Shown: positions 5,310 through 5,935 of the stretch, piece after piece
How the letters are laid out: every line of letters starts with the position of its first letter
How positions within the stretch are numbered: the stretch's first letter is position 1
Assembly: GCA_030630585.1 (NCBI GenBank)
Contig: DAOVMU010000100.1
Span: forward strand, 1 to 5,935
Reading direction: 5' to 3'
Length of the DNA stretch: 5,935 nt
Origin: Candidatus Bathyarchaeota archaeon
GTDB lineage: Archaea; Thermoproteota; Bathyarchaeia; Bathyarchaeales; Bathycorpusculaceae
The notes under the pieces: generated by a model
The model's database searches: none
Told to the model about the DNA's origin: nothing
Seen by the model: the letters and a program-made list of their open reading frames with translations, nothing else
Translations under genes and position numbers: made by a program

Positions 5310-5803
5310 GCGAGCATGACTTGCATCAATACATCAAGACAAACTTTGCAATTCTAATTGTAAGCGACACGCGAAACGAAAAAACTGACGAATCAGGCAA
5401 AATCGCAAAGAAATTAGTTAGCGACTATGGGCATCAAGTTTTTGCTTACAAAATAATAAGGAACAATAAGTCTTTGATTCAAACTACCGTAAACGAAATG
5501 CTTCAAAATCCCAAAATCAATGTAATTGTGACAAGCGGCGGCACTGGTATCAGCAAAAGAGACGTGACAGTTGAAGCCATATCAGAATTATTGGATAAGA
5601 AAATTGAAGGTTTTGGAGAACTTTTCAGAAAACTAAGCTACCAAGAAATCGGCGAAGCAGCTATAATTAGTCGCGCAACTGCAGGAACGATTAACGGAAA
5701 AATCATATTCTGTCTCCCAGGATCGAAAAACGCAGTTAAACTAGCCTTCAGCAAGCTTATACTGCCAGGACTGGGGCACATCATCAAGGAGGCTAACAGA
5801 TGA
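5306..5803 (+). CDS. moaB: Molybdopterin adenylyltransferase, MoaB/MogA family
   Basis: This enzyme adenylylates molybdopterin, preparing it for metal insertion by MoeA; archaeal MoaB is known to do this with tungsten or molybdenum cofactors. The 165 residues follow the family: strand F-A-I-L-I-V-S-D-T-R at 14-23, nucleotide/MPT-binding S-G-G-T-G-I-S-K-R-D-V-T at 77-88, G-F-G-E-L-F-R at 102-108, S-Y-Q-E-I-G at 111-116, S-R-A-T-A-G at 122-127 and L-P-G-S at 137-140. Near the end, L-I-L-P-G-L-G-H carries Gly155 where, from memory, relatives usually have Glu. It overlaps moaC and moeA by ATGA junctions. The length and the close downstream moeA favour the single-domain MoaB/MogA over a CinA-type protein. 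Confidence 0.92.
   Translation: MSEHDLHQYIKTNFAILIVSDTRNEKTDESGKIAKKLVSDYGHQVFAYKIIRNNKSLIQTTVNEMLQNPKINVIVTSGGTGISKRDVTVEAISELLDKKIEGFGELFRKLSYQEIGEAAIISRATAGTINGKIIFCLPGSKNAVKLAFSKLILPGLGHIIKEANR
5788..5792 (+). promoter_or_regulatory. Strong ribosome binding site for moeA
   Basis: GGAGG, the full consensus, lies 7 nt before the ATG at 5800. It favours this start over the in-frame ATG at 5809, where the spacing would be 16 nt. Confidence 0.6.
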
Positions 5804-5935
5804 ACAAGATGACTCCCTTCAAAGAACTCATATCTTACGAAGAAGCTTTGGAAAGCATCCGTAAATCGATAAAACCTATTAGGCGAACAGAAATTGTCCC
5901 TATCGAAAAAGCTCTCAACAGAGTTCTCACAGAAG
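5800..5935 (+). CDS. moeA: Molybdopterin molybdenumtransferase MoeA, N-terminal fragment (runs off window edge)
   Basis: MoeA inserts molybdate or tungstate into adenylylated molybdopterin. Only 45 codons are in the window. They read M-T-P-F-K-E-L-I-S-Y-E-E-A-L from residue 4, then I-K-P-I-R-R-T-E-I-V-P-I-E-K-A-L-N-R-V-L, the standard N-terminus of the family (pattern F-x-x-L-I-S-Y-E-E-A-L ... A-L-G-R-V-L). The Asn-Arg in place of Gly-Arg is a small variation. The metal-insertion domain lies beyond the window. The gene overlaps the moaB stop by an ATGA junction, so it is part of the same transcript. Archaea often carry two moeA copies, one thought to serve each metal; which one this is cannot be told from the fragment. 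Confidence 0.9.
   Translation, partial: MNKMTPFKELISYEEALESIRKSIKPIRRTEIVPIEKALNRVLTE

Overview
This window is a compact, AT-rich supply module for molybdenum/tungsten-pterin cofactors, almost certainly archaeal. The signs are TATA-box-like promoter elements with a near-perfect palindrome where transcription should start, Shine-Dalgarno sequences of the GGTGA/GGAGG type, ATGA start-stop overlaps between genes, archaeal-style MoaC and MoaB C-termini, and a binding protein anchored by an uncleaved N-terminal helix without a lipobox. An uncultured lineage such as Bathyarchaeia would fit, but the lineage cannot be fixed from the sequence alone.

Left half, minus strand, read from about 3077 down to 1: a TATA-box promoter and an 18-bp palindromic operator candidate lead into tupA (oxyanion-binding protein), tupB (permease) and tupC (ATPase with a C-terminal TOBE-like region). 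These are tightly coupled: tupA and tupB are 9-22 nt apart, and tupB and tupC overlap by 4 nt. Downstream, at 123 to 1, lies the start of a short, easily missed gene. It begins with TTG after a GGTGA ribosome site and encodes what looks like the N-terminal part of a ModE-type winged-helix regulator, cut by the window edge.

Middle, about 3027-3210: a 184-bp divergent intergenic region. It holds the tup promoter and palindrome, a small perfect inverted repeat, a candidate TATA box for the other direction, and a second element just upstream of moaA. This second element shares the blocks CGATATG and TGCATAA, at the same spacing and in the same orientation relative to its gene, with the tup element.

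Right half, plus strand: moaA, moaD, moaE, moaC, moaB and the first 45 codons of moeA form one operon with overlapping or abutting genes. In order of action, MoaA and MoaC make cyclic pyranopterin monophosphate from GTP, MoaE and MoaD (the MPT synthase subunits) add the dithiolene sulfurs, MoaB adenylylates molybdopterin, and MoeA inserts the metal. The E1-like activator of MoaD (MoeB type) is not in the window.

Together the window pairs import of the metal oxyanion (tungstate is favoured by the Tup-type binding protein) with synthesis of the pterin ligand, next to a probable metal-sensing regulator. The most interesting inference is that this ModE-like protein controls both divergent operons through the paired palindromic elements. 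No mobile element, CRISPR array, rRNA or tRNA was seen.
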